From positions 1 through 20,802 of the forward strand of contig CBFGSA010000043.1 of the NCBI GenBank assembly GCA_965651365.1: a stretch of 20,802 nt of DNA, written 5' to 3'. The position numbers and the translations under genes are program-made. The stretch is from DASSBG01 sp965651365. GTDB lineage: Bacteria > Pseudomonadota > Gammaproteobacteria > Xanthomonadales > Rhodanobacteraceae. The notes beneath the pieces were generated by a model. That model saw only the letters and a list, made by a program, of their open reading frames with translations, was not told the origin of the DNA and did no database searches. Positions within the stretch are counted from its first letter, which is position 1; each line of letters opens with the position of its first letter. Below, piece after piece: positions 20,376 through 20,802 of this stretch.

Positions 20376-20802
20376 TCAGCCTTGCCGCAGCAGAACGCGT
20401 GCCTTGCCGGCGTAGGGGCTGTGCGGGAACTGCGCCACCAGATGATCGAGCCGCGCACGGCGCCGACTTGATCCCTCCGGTGCGCGCAGCGCCAGCATGA
20501 ACCAGGCGGCGGCGAGCTTGACGCGGGCTATGTCGCAGACATCGAGCACATGCAAGAGATGCTCGGCGGCCGTGTCCATGTGCTGCTGCGCCCATTGCGG
20601 CACCAGGCCCAGCAACAGCTCCGCTGCCAGCCGCGGATGCCCCGAACAGGCCTTGAGGTAATCCTCGAACAAAGTCTGCTGCTCCTGCGCCTCGTCGGTG
20701 GACCGCGCGCGCAACTGCAATACCTGGCGGGCTGCGGTATCGACCTCGGCATCACTGCCGGCATAGCGGGCACAGCGATACAGGGCCAGCAGCACCGGCA
20801 AC
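20376..20802 (-). CDS. Helical (TPR-like) protein, 3' part only
   Basis: The C-terminal 141 residues of a gene that continues past the window edge; the first visible codon is not its start. The sequence is alpha-helical, with pairs such as DTAARQVLQLRARSTDEAQ, LAAELLLGLVPQWAQQ and DIARVKLAAAWFMLALRAP. It ends in LVAQFPHSPYAGKARVLL, the usual close of a tetratricopeptide repeat (YPxSPxAxxAxxLL). The last 70 residues resemble the tail of the membrane protein at 18899-20185 (SGHP block, PxSP block), so it may be a paralogue facing it tail to tail. It is not recognised beyond that, and domains outside the window could change the view. Confidence 0.7.
   Translation of the reverse strand, partial: LPVLLALYRCARYAGSDAEVDTAARQVLQLRARSTDEAQEQQTLFEDYLKACSGHPRLAAELLLGLVPQWAQQHMDTAAEHLLHVLDVCDIARVKLAAAWFMLALRAPEGSSRRRARLDHLVAQFPHSPYAGKARVLLRQG

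Overview
The window looks like the chromosome of a high-GC gammaproteobacterium. The minus-strand core runs orn - cmk - rpsA - ihfB - lapA - lapB, the typical gammaproteobacterial S1/IHF/LapAB neighbourhood. It continues into a WecA-like sugar-phosphate transferase, a WbpM/CapD-type dehydratase and galU. From memory this extension is most like Xanthomonadales (Lysobacterales) and relatives; the assignment is inference and could not be tested here.

Layout. (1) 1-3300 is accessory DNA that reads as the distal part of an integron cassette array: an attC end at 1-57, a brnT-brnA toxin-antitoxin cassette (52-624) with a complete attC (570-630), then a lysR / doxX / DODA-type dioxygenase segment (from 625) that ends in the left half of an attC (3276-3300). 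In both segments the R'' core at the far end is the exact reverse complement of the core at the near end, and the match runs beyond the 7-base core. This is the mark expected of gene cassettes. (2) 3300-3830 holds a decayed HigBA-like toxin-antitoxin pair, missing the toxin's start and the antitoxin's end, squeezed against the galU terminator region. (3) 3834-7692 (minus) is a surface-polysaccharide operon: lipid-carrier glycosyl-phosphotransferase, UDP-sugar 4,6-dehydratase, galU. (4) 7866-12975 (minus) is the core block lapB, lapA, ihfB, rpsA, cmk, orn. (5) 13089-15243 (plus) is sbcB (exonuclease I) with a DUF2461 gene 7 nt behind it. (6) 15286-17529 (minus) is a c-di-GMP phosphodiesterase candidate with a periplasmic solute-binding sensor and a degenerate GGDEF. 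(7) 17654-20185 (plus) is a MalY/PatB-type C-S lyase/aminotransferase and a membrane protein with a helical-repeat tail. (8) 20376 to the edge is the 3' part of another helical protein on the minus strand.

How the parts may work together. LapA/LapB set LPS synthesis in the envelope, and the neighbouring transferase, dehydratase and GalU supply lipid-linked and nucleotide sugars for O-antigen or exopolysaccharide. Orn and the EAL protein could both act in c-di-GMP breakdown: the EAL domain would make pGpG and Orn degrades it. The accessory end carries stabilising toxin-antitoxin modules and a self-regulated catechol/quinone-type module.

Two copies of a 45-bp dispersed repeat (44/45 identical) lie in intergenic gaps at 7776 and 20283. 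A five-fold GGG heptamer repeat with G-quadruplex potential lies between orn and sbcB. I found no tRNA, rRNA, CRISPR array, transposase or integrase gene. No stretch over 300 bases lacks a gene.
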